Made by a program: the position numbers and the translations under genes. From an uncultured Mycoplasmatota bacterium (GTDB lineage Bacteria; Bacillota_I; Bacilli_A; RF39; UBA660), in NCBI GenBank assembly GCA_946007485.1, contig CAMGAM010000021.1:1-14273 (forward strand): a stretch of DNA of 14,273 nucleotides. Reading direction: 5' to 3'. Below the pieces are notes generated by a model. That model was not told the DNA's origin and searched no databases. It saw nothing but the letters and a program-made list of their open reading frames with translations. Below are positions 13,571 through 14,273 of this stretch, in pieces. Position 1 is the first letter of the stretch. Each line of letters starts with the position of its first letter.

Positions 13571-13738
13571 ACTAAGAGAAACACAAGTCAAGTTAGTAGT
13601 ACTAATAGTAAGCCTGGATAACTTACTCTTACTATTCTAACAAATGTTTTTAGTTATCTCATCTAATATGTTTTTCTTAGTTTTTTGAGTAGAGTCTTTT
13701 GTAATACTCCTCGTAGTGATACGGGGAGTATTATTTTT
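13571..13738 (+). ncRNA. Candidate structured small RNA (promoter, closing stem, hairpin, terminator)
   Basis: No gene fits this stretch, but it folds well by eye. P1 pairs ACTAAGAGAAACA (13571-13583) with TGTTTTTCTTAGT (13669-13681), 13 bp with one G-U. P2 inside it pairs AATAGTAAG (13604-13612) with CTTACTATT (13628-13636), 9 bp with a 15-base loop. It is extended outward by GTTAG (13592-13596) with CTAAC (13637-13641) across a one-sided 7-base bulge. A T run (13681-13686) follows P1 directly, and a second hairpin terminator ends at about 13738. The 5' end predicted from the promoter matches the 5' base of P1. Expected products are about 115 nt or about 165 nt. The closed stem with a large internal loop recalls 6S-like RNAs, but that is only a shape comparison. 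A leader controlling downstream genes is the alternative. Confidence 0.55.
13702..13738 (+). terminator. Intrinsic terminator with GUGA tetraloop
   Basis: From 13702 to 13733 the bases form a 14-bp stem (TAATACTCC with GGAGTATTA, then a U-G pair, then CGTA with TACG) capped by GTGA, a stable GNRA tetraloop. TTTTTATTATT follows on the plus strand. No T tract follows on the minus strand, so it acts in the plus direction. It would end or attenuate the transcript begun near 13571. Confidence 0.82.
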
Positions 13739-14047
13739 ATTATTGCATTATACCATATTCATAATATTTTAAAACATATTAGACATACACTTATACAATA
13801 TCTTCTTATTCATATTCTACAATATATTAGTCATTCTACTAAATATAATACTACACTTATACATTTTCAACATATTAAACTTAAAAATGAACAATATACT
13901 ATAATAAATTGTGAATAAATTGATATTTTATGTACTAAATCTTATACTAAATGAAATATTGTTGAATATATAAAATATTCTACTGAATTTAATGTTAATC
14001 GTATGGAAGTTTTATATATTTTAAGTAAGATTAAAGAGTAGATTGTG
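13739..14047 (+). other. Gene-poor stretch holding an interrupted open frame
   Basis: No convincing gene is seen in these roughly 310 bp. One plus-strand frame is open from the terminator to a TAA at 13916, but it has no ATG, uses many His, Ile and Tyr codons and has no recognisable motif. The same frame continues past TGA (13952) and TAG (14039) into the gene candidate at 14048. A 12-codon ATG frame (14003-14041) lies just before that gene. This may be a decayed small gene or untranslated leader. Confidence 0.4.
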
Positions 14048-14273
14048 ATGAAAATTACAAGTGTTACTTTTTATGAAGGTAAAGAAAGAGTAGATTTAGT
14101 AAGGGAAATGAATATTAAATATAGTGAAGTTGGGGAATATAAAATTTTTAAAATTGGAGGTTTTATTGTGAGAGGGCGAGGGTATTCTCAAAGATCCCCG
14201 GCTAGTAAACTTAAAAGTCAAACTCCCCCACCTCATCCTCAAAAAATCAAGGTTTCACTTCGTTCAACTCTCA
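14048..14273 (+). CDS. Partial plus-strand gene candidate of unknown function (runs off right edge)
   Basis: From ATG 14048 the frame stays open for 75 codons to the window edge. The first 45 residues (MKITSVTFYEGKERVDLVRE and onward) look like a normal small charged protein. From about 14165 the DNA becomes much richer in G and C, and the translation turns to RGRGYSQRSP, then Pro-rich SQTPPPHPQK, unlike the first part. It would be the first gene of the oppositely oriented block downstream of the plus-strand promoter, where early genes are expected in this phage group. No domain is recognised; whether the second half is truly coding is uncertain. Confidence 0.4.
   Translation, partial: MKITSVTFYEGKERVDLVREMNIKYSEVGEYKIFKIGGFIVRGRGYSQRSPASKLKSQTPPPHPQKIKVSLRSTL

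Noticed and set aside
13571..13686. tRNA gene in the structured region
   Set aside because: No T-loop GTTCRANNC, no acceptor stem with CCA-type end and no cloverleaf arms could be fitted; the pairing is a long closing stem with one internal hairpin.
13685..13918. 77-codon plus-strand frame starting with TTG
   Set aside because: It reads through the strong GUGA-loop terminator hairpin, lacks an ATG, and has a His/Ile/Tyr-dominated composition with no motif. It is more likely non-coding or decayed.
1..14273. Reassigned stop codon (as seen in some crAss-like phages)
   Set aside because: The long genes here are all intact under the standard code, and the one interrupted frame contains all three stop codons, so no single reassignment would repair it.
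1..14273. CRISPR array, insertion sequence or integrase
   Set aside because: No regularly spaced direct repeats, transposase-like motifs or recombinase-like proteins were found on either strand.

Overview
The window looks like the packaging, lysis and capsid block of a crAss-like phage (order Crassvirales) that infects a Bacteroidota host. The DNA is very AT-rich. Nearly every gene lies on the minus strand, tightly packed or overlapping. Four large proteins have crAss-like size, order and character: a 760-residue large terminase, an 804-residue portal with a long C-terminal coiled coil, an acidic scaffold-like protein and a 491-residue major capsid protein. Starts lack Shine-Dalgarno sequences and are preceded by A/T-rich DNA, as is usual for Bacteroidota. 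Two intergenic sites match the Bacteroidota promoter consensus (-33 TTTG, -7 TAnnTTTG) exactly, with 19 and 20 bp spacing. All family calls come from reading motifs by eye; no database search was run.

Layout, in the direction of minus-strand transcription (right to left). (1) 13345-12770: a 191-residue unknown protein, apparently its own transcription unit, closed by a clear intrinsic terminator. (2) 12700-3809: one long operon with an HU/IHF-like protein, two unknown proteins, a PD-(D/E)XK nuclease, a YkuD-like cell-wall enzyme, two overlapping spanin-like membrane proteins, the large terminase, a small HEXXH protein, the portal and a holin-like membrane protein. It ends at a 12-bp-stem terminator (3787-3753). 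(3) From a consensus promoter (3506-3476): the scaffold-like protein, the major capsid protein, and a downstream structural-type gene that runs off the left edge.

The right end (13346-14273) is a divergent control region. It holds a minus-strand -7 box, a 17-bp palindrome, and a perfect plus-strand promoter. Right after the predicted plus-strand start comes a stretch that folds like a structured small RNA: the extreme 5' end pairs over 13 bp with a segment about 110 nt downstream and encloses a 9+5 bp hairpin. A U tract follows directly, and then a second strong hairpin with a GUGA tetraloop and another U tract. I regard this promoter, RNA and terminator unit as the most interesting unexplained object here. 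Beyond it are about 300 bp with no convincing gene and a partial plus-strand reading frame that reaches the window edge.

Functionally, the terminase cuts and pumps DNA through the portal into a shell built from the capsid protein on the scaffold. The nuclease and HU/IHF-like protein may act on DNA during packaging. The hydrolase, spanin-like pair and holin-like protein form a dispersed lysis set inside the packaging operon.
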